From positions 1-8,431 of the forward strand of contig JAAZNJ010000017.1 of assembly GCA_012798335.1 (NCBI GenBank): 8,431 bases of DNA. The letters run 5' to 3'. Made by a program: the position numbers and the translations under genes. The notes beneath the pieces were generated by a model, which was not told the origin of the DNA, made no database searches, and worked only from the letters and a program-made list of their open reading frames with translations. Positions 1-5,919 of this stretch are shown in pieces. The first letter of the stretch is position 1, and each line of letters starts with the position of its first letter. The stretch is from Candidatus Woesearchaeota archaeon (GTDB lineage Archaea > Nanobdellota > Nanobdellia > Pacearchaeales > GW2011-AR1).

Positions 1-128
1 CTAATGAAAACCTCTTGTGATTTTTTATCACTTAAACATTCAAATATTCTATCAATGAAAACTTTTTTTGAATTTTCACCTTTGTTATTTAGAGATTCTA
101 TTTCAAAAGATTTTGTTTTGTTATTCAT
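1..128 (-). CDS. Partial hypothetical protein, N-terminal 42 codons
   Basis: An ATG at 126-128 on the minus strand opens a frame that runs without a stop to the left edge, so only the first 42 codons are visible and the C-terminus is missing. The peptide begins MNNKTKSFEIESLNNKGENS and is rich in Lys, Asn, Ser and Glu, with one Cys near residue 31 and no signal peptide or membrane segment. It starts 16 bp after the stop of the HIT gene, on the same strand, so it is probably cotranscribed with it. No Shine-Dalgarno sequence is seen. I do not recognise the family. A short open frame at an edge could be chance, but its position in the series and its coding-like composition favour a real gene. 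Confidence 0.6.
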   Translation of the reverse strand, partial: MNNKTKSFEIESLNNKGENSKKVFIDRIFECLSDKKSQEVFI

Positions 129-144
129 TTTATTGTCTTATTTT

Positions 145-561
145 TTATTTTGTTATCTTCTCTTGAATCTTCTTTAAATCTTCTTTATTCATAGGTTTTG
201 CTCTTTCAGGATTTAACTCATTTCCTTGATTTAAAGGAACAATATGAACATGGACATGAGGTACAAAAAATCCTTCAACTGCGATTCCAATCCTTTTACA
301 ATTTAATTTTTCTTTTAACAATTTAGCTATCTTTTTTGTATTGTTCATCAATCTTAAATATTCTACATTTTTTAAATCAAAAATATAATTTGTATGTTTT
401 TTTGGAATTAAAAGAACATGGCCTGGATTTATGGGATTCATATCTAAAAATGCTAAATACTTTTTGTTTTCCCAAACTTTATAACAAGGAATTTCTTTAT
501 TTACAATTTTGCAAAATATACAATTCTCTTCTTCTGATGTTTTTTTCTTCTTTATTTTCAT
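145..561 (-). CDS. HIT-family (histidine triad) nucleotide hydrolase/transferase
   Basis: This is a 138-aa protein of the histidine triad superfamily, cytosolic enzymes that cleave nucleoside phosphoramidates or dinucleotide-like substrates through a nucleotidyl-histidine intermediate. The catalytic triad HVHVH is at residues 102-106, followed by hydrophobic residues and Pro as in the family. CIFC at residues 14-17 is the Cys pair that binds zinc in Hint-type members. The stretch NPGHVLLIPKKH at about 45-56 is the other family signature. Length is normal (about 110-150 aa). The ATG start is preceded by 52 bp after pheS, with an AT-rich box near 583-590. It could therefore be read from its own promoter as well as by readthrough. 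The exact substrate cannot be told from sequence. Confidence 0.92.
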   Translation of the reverse strand: MKIKKKKTSEEENCIFCKIVNKEIPCYKVWENKKYLAFLDMNPINPGHVLLIPKKHTNYIFDLKNVEYLRLMNNTKKIAKLLKEKLNCKRIGIAVEGFFVPHVHVHIVPLNQGNELNPERAKPMNKEDLKKIQEKITK

Positions 562-582
562 GATTCTTTTGTTTAATTTATT

Positions 583-590
583 TTTTAATT
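583..590 (-). promoter_or_regulatory. Possible TATA box for the HIT gene
   Basis: The minus strand reads AATTAAAA here, centred about 25 bp upstream of the HIT ATG at 561. The spacing fits a leaderless archaeal promoter. The whole 52-bp gap is AT-rich, so the match is weak. Confidence 0.3.
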
Positions 591-613
591 AGTTTCTTTT
601 TTAATTTATCTTA

Positions 614-2137
614 TTATTTCATCCAAAATTTTGTTTTTCTTAATTGATTTATATTATTTTTATATAACTCTCTTAAATCTTTTATTTCATAATAATCCAT
701 AATCATTCTATCAAATCCTGGTCCCCAAGCTAAAACTGTAATATTTTCTCCTAAAAGAGGTATGACTACTTCTGGCCTAAATATTCCTGCACCACCTAAC
801 TCAAACCATTGTTTTTTATCTTTATTAAAAACATCTATCTGAACACTAGGTTCTGTATAAGGATAATAACTTGGAATAAATCTTATTTTTTCAAAACCCA
901 TCTTCTTGAAAAATTCTTTTAAATATCCTAATAAATTTCTGAAAGTTAAACCTTCTGCTATAACAATCCCCTCTGTTTGATTAAACTCAAAACCATGACT
1001 CCAATCTGCTGTTTCATTTCTAAAGCATTTCCCTAATGCAAAATACTTGCATGGTATATCTTCTTTTTTTATCTTTGAGAGCATATAAGAAGAAACCGCC
1101 GTGGTATGTGTTCTTAAAACTAATTTTTTAGATTCATCTTCTTTCCATTGGTAATTCCAACCTTTACTCCCTTCTATTCCTTGTTCATGACTCTTTTTTA
1201 CAGCTTCAACTATCCTTTTTTCAGGCAGTTCTCCTGTTTTCCCCCTTATAAAAAAAGTATCTTGCATTTCTCTTGCAGGATGGTCCTGTGGTGTAAATAA
1301 TGCATCAAACACCCAAAAAGAAGATTCAATTATATTTCCTTCCATCTCTTTAAAGCCTAAATCAATCCAAACTTTTTTTGCATATTCTATAGCTTGATTT
1401 ACAAAATGACTTTTCCCCCCATAAATCTCAGGAAGTTTTGAAGTCACATCATATCTCCTGAATTTTTTTCCTCTCCAATTTGATTCTTTCCCTAATAAGT
1501 TTGGGGTGATATTTTCTATTAATTCTTTAAAATTTGATTTTTCTTTTTCTACTTCTTCCCCTAATTTTGTTAATTTTATTTTTATATTATCCTCTTCTTT
1601 TATTGTAATAATATTTTTTCTTTTTTCTAAAATTTTTAAAGCATATTTTTGTTCAGGAGTTAAATCAGATAAATTCAAAGGCAATTCTTCCAAAAATTTT
1701 TCTTCTAAGGTTTTTTTTATTATTTCTTCTCCATTAGCATTTAAAATTAATTTTCCATTTTTTATTTCAATTAAAGCCTTATTTTTTAATGCGCCTATTG
1801 AAGCTTTTATTTCTTCTTCTGATAAATCTAATTCTTTGTTAATCTCGTTTAAGTTAAGGATTTTTTTTTCTAAAATCTTTTCTGATAATCTTCTTTCAGG
1901 AAGTCCTTTCTTTTTGTAAATTAAACCATTAATGCCTAAATCCACAATCTTTATCTTTAAATGTTCTAAAATTACTATTTTTTTATTTTCTAAATATTCT
2001 AAAGCTCTTAAAACAGAAGTTTTATCTAAATTTGTTTTTTTAACAATATTCTCAATTCTTTCTTCTTTAATATTATCTAAAACTTTTTTTTCATTTGTAT
2101 TCAATGATTCTATTATTTTTTCTATTTCTTTTTCCAT
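614..2137 (-). CDS. pheS: Phenylalanine--tRNA ligase alpha subunit
   Basis: PheS is the catalytic subunit of the alpha2-beta2 phenylalanyl-tRNA synthetase, which charges tRNA-Phe in the cytosol. The 507-aa length and the N-terminal winged-helix-like segments (about 1-150) fit the archaeal/eukaryal form, which replaces the bacterial coiled-coil arm. The class II core begins near 225. SSFWVFDALFTPQDHPAR lies at 272-289, motif 2 with CFRNE at 371-375, FNQTEG at 385-390, YTEPSVQID at 427-435, and motif 3 GAGIFRPEV at 449-457 with WGPGFDR at 471-477. The usual FHQxEG box has Asn instead of His, but its Gln387 and Glu389, which contact the amino acid, are kept. The gene starts 36 bp after rpp30, with a possible TATA box in that gap. 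No pheT is visible in this window. Confidence 0.97.
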   Translation of the reverse strand: MEKEIEKIIESLNTNEKKVLDNIKEERIENIVKKTNLDKTSVLRALEYLENKKIVILEHLKIKIVDLGINGLIYKKKGLPERRLSEKILEKKILNLNEINKELDLSEEEIKASIGALKNKALIEIKNGKLILNANGEEIIKKTLEEKFLEELPLNLSDLTPEQKYALKILEKRKNIITIKEEDNIKIKLTKLGEEVEKEKSNFKELIENITPNLLGKESNWRGKKFRRYDVTSKLPEIYGGKSHFVNQAIEYAKKVWIDLGFKEMEGNIIESSFWVFDALFTPQDHPAREMQDTFFIRGKTGELPEKRIVEAVKKSHEQGIEGSKGWNYQWKEDESKKLVLRTHTTAVSSYMLSKIKKEDIPCKYFALGKCFRNETADWSHGFEFNQTEGIVIAEGLTFRNLLGYLKEFFKKMGFEKIRFIPSYYPYTEPSVQIDVFNKDKKQWFELGGAGIFRPEVVIPLLGENITVLAWGPGFDRMIMDYYEIKDLRELYKNNINQLRKTKFWMK

Positions 2138-2158
2138 ATTTATTTCTATCTTTATTTT

Positions 2159-2166
2159 TTATTAAA
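2159..2166 (-). promoter_or_regulatory. Possible TATA box for pheS
   Basis: The minus strand reads TTTAATAA here, centred 25-26 bp upstream of the pheS ATG at 2137. This is the spacing seen at the better promoters in this window. It lies in the 36-bp gap after rpp30, so pheS may be transcribed both from here and by readthrough. The motif is short in an AT-rich background. Confidence 0.4.
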
Positions 2167-2173
2167 TGATTAT

Positions 2174-2620
2174 TTACTTTAATTTTTTTGTCATCCAAGT
2201 GGGCATTCCTAAAACCAAGCCTAACCCTTTTTTTAAGATTTGACTTTTTTTATACTTAAATGAAACAAATTCCATATATAATTTGTTTTTATTACATATT
2301 TTTATATTTTGTTTAATTCTTGCAATGATTCTTGCTCTTTCCTTTCCATAACTCTCTATAATCTCATCTAAATTTATCCCTATTATAACATTTTTCTTTT
2401 TTGCTAATTTAGCTAAAACTTGATTAAAACCAGAATTTCTTTCTTTGTCATAATCTTTTCTTTCTTTTTGATTTATTAATAAAATATCAATCTTTTCTTT
2501 TTCTAAGACTTTTCTATTTAATTCGTCATCTCCAGAAAATATGATTTCTCTTTTTGGATTCTCTTTTATAATCTTTCTTATTTTATTAAAATCTTTTTCA
2601 TTAATAAAAAGTTGTTCCAT
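2174..2620 (-). CDS. rnp3: RNase P protein component 3 (Rpp30), short form
   Basis: Rpp30 is a protein subunit of archaeal RNase P, the ribonucleoprotein that removes the 5' leader from pre-tRNA; it pairs with Pop5 next to the catalytic RNA. The family core is visible: RNSGFNQVLAKLAKKKNVIIGIN at 61-83, then IARIKQNIKIC at 99-109 and a C-terminal GLGLVLGMP at 132-140. At 148 aa it is clearly shorter than the usual 200-230 aa, and the first strands of the TIM-barrel-like fold are reduced. Its ATG lies inside the end of the UMP kinase gene (20-bp overlap) and has a good Shine-Dalgarno sequence, so it is probably translated as a downstream gene on the same mRNA. The family call rests on motif resemblance, with moderate to high confidence. 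Confidence 0.82.
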   Translation of the reverse strand: MEQLFINEKDFNKIRKIIKENPKREIIFSGDDELNRKVLEKEKIDILLINQKERKDYDKERNSGFNQVLAKLAKKKNVIIGINLDEIIESYGKERARIIARIKQNIKICNKNKLYMEFVSFKYKKSQILKKGLGLVLGMPTWMTKKLK

Positions 2621-3329
2621 TAAACTCTCCTATTGTTGTTCCTTCAAAATTTTTTTTATTCAGCAAATTGTCTAATTCTTTTAAATCGCTTCCTAAAATA
2701 AATGTTTTTATTTTTGACTCTTTTATTATTTTAGAAGCATTCTGGTCTAAAACAAAATGTTGACCTGGTTTAAATTTCATTCTATTAACAATATCATCAA
2801 AATCTGTCCAAGATATTTCTTTAATTAATTTCGCATTTTTATTTTTAGAAGGATCTTTATCATACAAACCTTTAACATTTGTTAAATTAATAAAATCAGT
2901 TTTAAATCTTTTAGATAATAGAGCAGCAGTTGAATCAGAAGTTTGATTAGGTTTATATTCTAATGCTCCACAAAAAACAATGTCTTTTTTATTTATCCCT
3001 TTAATTAAACTTTTTGTTGTGTGGGGGATTCCCTTATCAGAATCTAAACCAAAAAGATAATTCATAAACCTAGCATTTGTTCTTGTGCATGAAATACCTA
3101 TAAAACTCTGAAATAATTTATTTATTTTACTTTTTTTTAATGCTTCAATGTAAATTCTAGCAATTTTCCCCCCACCGCATGTAATTACAAATTTATAATT
3201 TTTTGAATGTTTAATCAAAATTTTTTTTAAATTTAACAAATAGTCTAGATTAATTTCATTAGGAATTATCAAACTTCCTCCAAGACTTAAAACCTTTACC
3301 TCTCTTTTTATTTTTACTTTTTTTTTCAT
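2601..3329 (-). CDS. pyrH: Uridylate (UMP) kinase, archaeal type
   Basis: UMP kinase phosphorylates UMP to UDP with ATP, a step of pyrimidine nucleotide synthesis in the cytosol. The protein (242 aa) has the amino-acid-kinase fold: the phosphate loop SLGGSLI at 15-21, GGGKIAR at 52-58, GISCTRTNAR at 78-87, TSDSTAA at 130-136 and TNVKGLYDKDP at 150-160. Archaeal UMP kinases share the TNVxGxYxxDP block. The usual Pro-Gly before the Thr/Ser-Asp pair reads Pro-Asn here. A longer basic N-terminus (about 10 residues) precedes the first strand. It heads the leftward series, and its 3' end overlaps the Rpp30 start. The 77-bp gap to the divergent cyclase gene has only a poor TATA-like AATAAAAA at 3351-3358 on this strand. 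Other kinases of the fold, such as acetylglutamate or isopentenyl phosphate kinase, fit the motifs less well. Confidence 0.9.
   Translation of the reverse strand: MKKKVKIKREVKVLSLGGSLIIPNEINLDYLLNLKKILIKHSKNYKFVITCGGGKIARIYIEALKKSKINKLFQSFIGISCTRTNARFMNYLFGLDSDKGIPHTTKSLIKGINKKDIVFCGALEYKPNQTSDSTAALLSKRFKTDFINLTNVKGLYDKDPSKNKNAKLIKEISWTDFDDIVNRMKFKPGQHFVLDQNASKIIKESKIKTFILGSDLKELDNLLNKKNFEGTTIGEFNGTTFY
2627..2631 (-). promoter_or_regulatory. Shine-Dalgarno site for rpp30
   Basis: The minus strand reads AGGAG six bases upstream of the Rpp30 ATG at 2620, inside the last codons of the UMP kinase gene. It supports this start and the overlap. It is the clearest ribosome binding site seen in the window; the first genes of transcripts lack one. 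Confidence 0.65.
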
Positions 3330-3377
3330 CTATCAAATAGATGTTTGTTGTTTTTATTCTTTTTTATTATCAAAAAC

Positions 3378-3385
3378 TTTAAAAG
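3378..3385 (+). promoter_or_regulatory. TATA box for the diadenylate cyclase gene
   Basis: TTTAAAAG, preceded by the A-rich CAAAAAC as a plausible BRE, is centred 25-26 bp upstream of the ATG at 3407. With archaeal spacing, transcription would begin at or very near the ATG, giving a leaderless mRNA. No Shine-Dalgarno sequence is present. Confidence 0.6.
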
Positions 3386-3406
3386 AAACAAATCATAAAT
3401 TAGTAT

Positions 3407-3988
3407 ATGAAAACTAAAAAGATGAATTTAAAAGAAACTTTAATACAAGTTGGTTTGAGAATTGCAAAAAGAGGAGAAGGTGCATTATTTGTTGTAGGCG
3501 ATGTTCCTTACAAACCATTAATCAATCAAACTGTTCCTCCCTTTAAAATTATGGATAATCCAAAATTATTAGAATCTTTAGCTTTAATTGATGGTGCAGT
3601 AATAATTGACAAAAATGGTTTTTTGAAAGCTTACGGGGTTATGATTAAAAGTAAAAAAGTGTTTAAAAATTATGGAACAAGGCATAGCGCTGCTTTAAGT
3701 GCCGCTATTAATGATAATACTGTGGTAATTGTTTCTGAAGAAGATAGAAAAGTTAAGATTTTAGAAAAAGGAAAAATGGTTATGCAGTTTGATGCATTAC
3801 AAAAAGATGTTGAGAAATCTGTTCATAATATGGCTAATTTATTAGAAGTTGTTGGAGCAGGCACAATCGGAACAATAGGAACAAGTTTATTCGCTCCTGC
3901 AAGCGGTATTGCATTATTGCCAGGAGTTATAATCTTTGGTTCTGTTTATTATTTATTAAAATTATTAAATAAAGAAGGAAAGAAATAA
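3407..3988 (+). CDS. DisA_N-domain diadenylate cyclase with C-terminal membrane hairpin
   Basis: The DisA_N domain condenses two ATP into cyclic di-AMP, a second messenger that in other microbes controls potassium and osmotic balance. Both catalytic signatures are present: DGA at 62-64 (in LALIDGAVIID) and GTRH at 90-93 followed by SAALSAA. The domain spans about 7-125. The protein has 193 aa. After it comes a short helix (about 130-147) and a hydrophobic, Gly-rich stretch at about 148-185 that could form two short membrane helices around the APASG turn at 163-167, ending in the basic tail NKEGKK. Bacterial CdaA has its membrane helices at the N-terminus, and archaeal DacZ as I know it has an extra N-terminal domain instead, so this layout is unusual. 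The gene stands alone on its strand with its own promoter. The domain is clear; activity and membrane location are inferred. Confidence 0.88.
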   Translation: MKTKKMNLKETLIQVGLRIAKRGEGALFVVGDVPYKPLINQTVPPFKIMDNPKLLESLALIDGAVIIDKNGFLKAYGVMIKSKKVFKNYGTRHSAALSAAINDNTVVIVSEEDRKVKILEKGKMVMQFDALQKDVEKSVHNMANLLEVVGAGTIGTIGTSLFAPASGIALLPGVIIFGSVYYLLKLLNKEGKK

Positions 3989-4036
3989 TTTAAATGATTT
4001 TTAGAAATTTATTTTAATTAGATTTATGGATTTAAA

Positions 4037-4324
4037 TTATTTTATTGTAAATAAACGATTATCTTTAACATCAAATATATCCAATCTTACACCAGAATCT
4101 ATCCAACCATGAGCATAATTTAGAGCAGCAAAAGCATTAACAAAATCCTTGTTTTTTATAAAGTATTCAGAATCTTTAAGATAATTTTCAGTCATTTCTA
4201 TTATCTCTTTAGCATAATTTTCTTTTCCTTTAATAATATTTTTTTTTATTTCTTTTAATGCTTCACTAGTTATCTTTGTGTATTTTTCAATTTTTTCTTT
4301 GGTTATTATATTATTTATTTTCAT
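4037..4324 (-). CDS. DUF357 family protein
   Basis: This small 95-aa protein matches the archaeal DUF357 family, whose role is unknown. The family signature is the C-terminal half: YLKDSEYFIKNKDFVNAFAALNYAHGWIDSGVRL at about 48-81, two helices with the conserved DS..F, NAFAA.NYAHG and DSG residues. The N-terminal half is Lys/Glu-rich and helical, so the fold is probably an all-alpha bundle, cytosolic, with no signal or membrane segment. It is convergent with the cyclase gene (48-bp gap) and divergent from the secreted-protein gene. A weak TATA-like TTATAGAA on the minus strand at 4352-4359 would give a leader of only a few bases. The gene appears to be a single transcription unit, so its neighbours do not suggest a function. 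Confidence 0.8.
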   Translation of the reverse strand: MKINNIITKEKIEKYTKITSEALKEIKKNIIKGKENYAKEIIEMTENYLKDSEYFIKNKDFVNAFAALNYAHGWIDSGVRLDIFDVKDNRLFTIK

Positions 4325-4409
4325 CTTAACATAACTTATTTTCTTTTTTCATTCTATAACCTTATTAATATTATGAATATTTACACTCTAATCTTAATAA
4401 TTAGTAATC

Positions 4410-4417
4410 TTTAAATA
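4410..4417 (+). promoter_or_regulatory. TATA box for the secreted-protein gene
   Basis: TTTAAATA, extended as TATAT, is centred 25-26 bp upstream of the ATG at 4439. It is the best match to the archaeal TATA consensus in the window. The spacing predicts a leaderless transcript, and no Shine-Dalgarno sequence lies before the ATG. Confidence 0.65.
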
Positions 4418-4438
4418 TATGTTTGTTTTTTTGTTTTA

Positions 4439-5227
4439 ATGAAAAAGGGGAAAAAATTATTATTTGTTTTTAGCTTTTTTTTAATTGCTTTAATATTCTT
4501 AAGCGTAATAATGAGTGCTGATTCTTCTAATCTAATTCAAGATCAAAAAAATCAAAAGAATAATGAAACAGATTCTTCACTCTCAGGATTGTCAGAAAAT
4601 GTTTATAATTATATAAAAGAGTTTACAAGTAATAATAAAATAGACTCAAAAGAAATAAAAAATGTTTCTAAACTTGATATGAATTCATTGCCAAAAGATG
4701 TTGATTTAAAAAATGTGAATGATGCTAATCTTGCAATTTACCAAATAGAATATTCTCCTAATAATAGTGAACAAAATAAAAAAGTTTATATGATTACCTA
4801 TTCAACAGATAAGCTTGAAAAACAAAGTGATTTGATAATATCTGAAGATAAGAGATCATTATTGAATTTTGGAATCAATAAAAAAATAAATGAATCTCAA
4901 TTTATGGAGAGTGCAACAGGCATAGTTGGTTCTTTGAATAAGGGTTATGTTATGATGAGAAAAGGCAGTATTACAGGAATTTCAACAAGTTTAGAATCTT
5001 TAGGTGGTGATGGCTCTGTTGAGATTATTGTATATAAGAACGGAAATAAAATCAATTTTGGTAATGAATTTGTTATAAGTCAAGAAGGAACAAAGAAAGA
5101 TTATGATATTCAATCAAAAGGTATAACAGAATTTGAAGCAGGAGATGTCTTATCATTATATCTAAAAATCTCAGGAAATCCTTCAATTAAAGACATTAAC
5201 ACTTTATTAGAAATCATAACTGAATAA
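4439..5227 (+). CDS. Secreted or membrane-anchored protein of unknown function
   Basis: I do not recognise a named family. The 262-aa protein starts with a Lys-rich N-terminus and a hydrophobic segment at 7-26, followed by SAD, so it is either a signal peptide cut near residue 27 or an N-terminal anchor. There is no Cys at all, so it is not a lipoprotein. Residues 28-50 are Asn/Gln/Ser-rich, like a linker. Residues 51-135 mix helix and strand. From about 165 to 262 the pattern GYVMMRKGSITGISTSL, then VEIIVYKNGNKI and FEAGDVLSLYL, looks like a beta-sandwich similar in style to repeat domains of phage tail fibres and other surface proteins; this is inference from pattern only. It lies 118 bp before another envelope gene on the same strand, each with its own TATA box. 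Likely outside the membrane. Confidence 0.8.
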   Translation: MKKGKKLLFVFSFFLIALIFLSVIMSADSSNLIQDQKNQKNNETDSSLSGLSENVYNYIKEFTSNNKIDSKEIKNVSKLDMNSLPKDVDLKNVNDANLAIYQIEYSPNNSEQNKKVYMITYSTDKLEKQSDLIISEDKRSLLNFGINKKINESQFMESATGIVGSLNKGYVMMRKGSITGISTSLESLGGDGSVEIIVYKNGNKINFGNEFVISQEGTKKDYDIQSKGITEFEAGDVLSLYLKISGNPSIKDINTLLEIITE

Positions 5228-5317
5228 ACTTCTAAATTAATTTACTTTTCTTTATTAAAAAATTGTTTAATACTAATAATCAATAATTGTGAATTGGGTG
5301 TTTAGAATAGAAATCTT

Positions 5318-5325
5318 TTTAAAAT
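5318..5325 (+). promoter_or_regulatory. TATA box for the small membrane-protein gene
   Basis: TTTAAAAT, preceded by the purine-rich AGAAATC, is centred about 24-25 bp upstream of the ATG at 5346. It again predicts a leaderless transcript. Confidence 0.5.
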
Positions 5326-5345
5326 AGATTTAACTTTAGAAAGAT

Positions 5346-5618
5346 ATGGTAAAGGATAAAAAAGATGTGTTAATAAGAATATTAGCCTTGGGTTTAATTA
5401 TTCTTCTATCAGTTTTAGTTTATATTTTGATTGTTGGACCTATAATAAAAAATAATCAATCTTCAATTTATGATTCTGGATATAATCAAGGACAAGGAGA
5501 TTTTCTTAGAGCGATGATTTCACAAATACAAAATCAGGGCTTTGTTAATATTCCTTTAAATCAAAATCAATCTCTTGTTTTAATTCCTTATACGCCTCAA
5601 CAAACTCAGAATCAATAA
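5346..5618 (+). CDS. Small single-pass membrane protein, unknown function
   Basis: This 90-aa protein has a basic N-terminus (KDKK), one transmembrane helix at about 9-32 and a Gln/Asn-rich tail of about 58 residues. The positive N-terminus suggests the tail faces outward. The tail holds YDSGYNQGQGDFLRAMISQI at 42-61, which looks amphipathic and helical, then GFVNIPLNQNQSLVLIPY at 65-82, which looks like two strands. I believe similar short proteins with a GYNQG-type motif and an NQSLVLxPY ending occur in DPANN genomes, but I know no function. It follows the secreted-protein gene with a 118-bp gap and its own promoter, and a poly-T tract closes the unit. No enzyme motif is visible. Confidence 0.72.
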   Translation: MVKDKKDVLIRILALGLIILLSVLVYILIVGPIIKNNQSSIYDSGYNQGQGDFLRAMISQIQNQGFVNIPLNQNQSLVLIPYTPQQTQNQ

Positions 5619-5633
5619 AATCTTTGATAAATG

Positions 5634-5641
5634 TTTTTTTT
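5634..5641 (+). terminator. Poly-T terminator after the small membrane-protein gene
   Basis: Eight consecutive T residues lie 15 bp after the stop codon at 5616-5618, on the coding strand. They sit inside the short inverted repeat ATGTT/AACAT (5631-5646). Archaeal RNA polymerase ends transcription at such U-rich tracts. T runs are common in this AT-rich DNA, so confidence is moderate. Confidence 0.45.
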
Positions 5642-5645
5642 AACA

Positions 5646-5670
5646 TCTTTTAATAAACTCTTTTAATAAA
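5646..5670 (+). repeat. Tandem direct repeat of a TATA-like element
   Basis: TCTTTTAATAAA occurs at 5646-5657 and again at 5659-5670, one base apart (13-bp period, identical 12-mers). Each copy carries TTTAATAA, the same octamer found upstream of pheS. The first copy is centred about 27 bp before an ATG at 5680, and the second about 24 bp before an ATG at 5689, so both could work as promoters. Confidence 0.55.
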
Positions 5671-5891
5671 AATTTTTTAATGGTAGATATGTTATAGGTT
5701 ATCAACTAGGGAATTATTACATTGATTATTCTTATGAGACTAACTTAGAAAATGAAACTTTAAAAGCATTAATTGAAAATGATAAAATTAAATGGATAAA
5801 AGATATCTTAAATAAAGAATCAAGCAAAGAAATTAATTCTCAACCTTTATCTGAAGATATAAAAAATTTTATTAATCCTTCTGTAATTTAA
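5670..5891 (+). pseudogene. Start-less 73-residue open frame, probable broken small gene
   Basis: The frame is open from 5670 to the TAA at 5889-5891 and reads ...GYQLGNYYIDYSYETNLENE..., ending in a hydrophilic Lys/Glu/Asn-rich part with KWIKDIL and a final INPSVI. Its composition is like the real proteins here, but it contains no ATG, GTG or TTG. Two ATGs (5680 and 5689) sit at leaderless spacing behind the duplicated TATA element, but in another frame; both stop at the TAG at 5695-5697. A missing base between 5689 and about 5699 would join the 5689 ATG to this frame. It may be a frameshifted gene, an assembly error, a gene with a rare start, or chance. I do not recognise the product. It is convergent with the next gene, 28 bp away. 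This and the preceding elements are all I see between 5619 and 5919. Confidence 0.45.
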
Positions 5892-5919
5892 CCTAAATTA
5901 ATTTAATTATACTAATTAC

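Noticed and set aside
336..563. Plus-strand open frame opposite the HIT gene
   Set aside because: It lies wholly over a clear HIT coding region on the other strand, is rich in Leu/Phe/Ser as antisense frames of AT-rich genes are, and has no promoter or recognisable motif.
1506..2165. Two plus-strand open frames opposite pheS (1506-1919 and 1932-2165)
   Set aside because: Both are Phe/Ser/Ile-rich mirror images of the Lys/Glu-rich N-terminal part of PheS. The apparent hydrophobic helices come from reading AAA/GAA codons in reverse.
4439..4525. Lipoprotein signal on the secreted protein
   Set aside because: There is no Cys after the hydrophobic segment or anywhere in the protein, so no lipobox is possible.
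5892..5919. AATTAATTTAATTA palindrome-like DNA between convergent genes
   Set aside because: Short AT-only symmetry is expected by chance in this composition, and there is no GC-rich stem or T tract to make it a convincing terminator.
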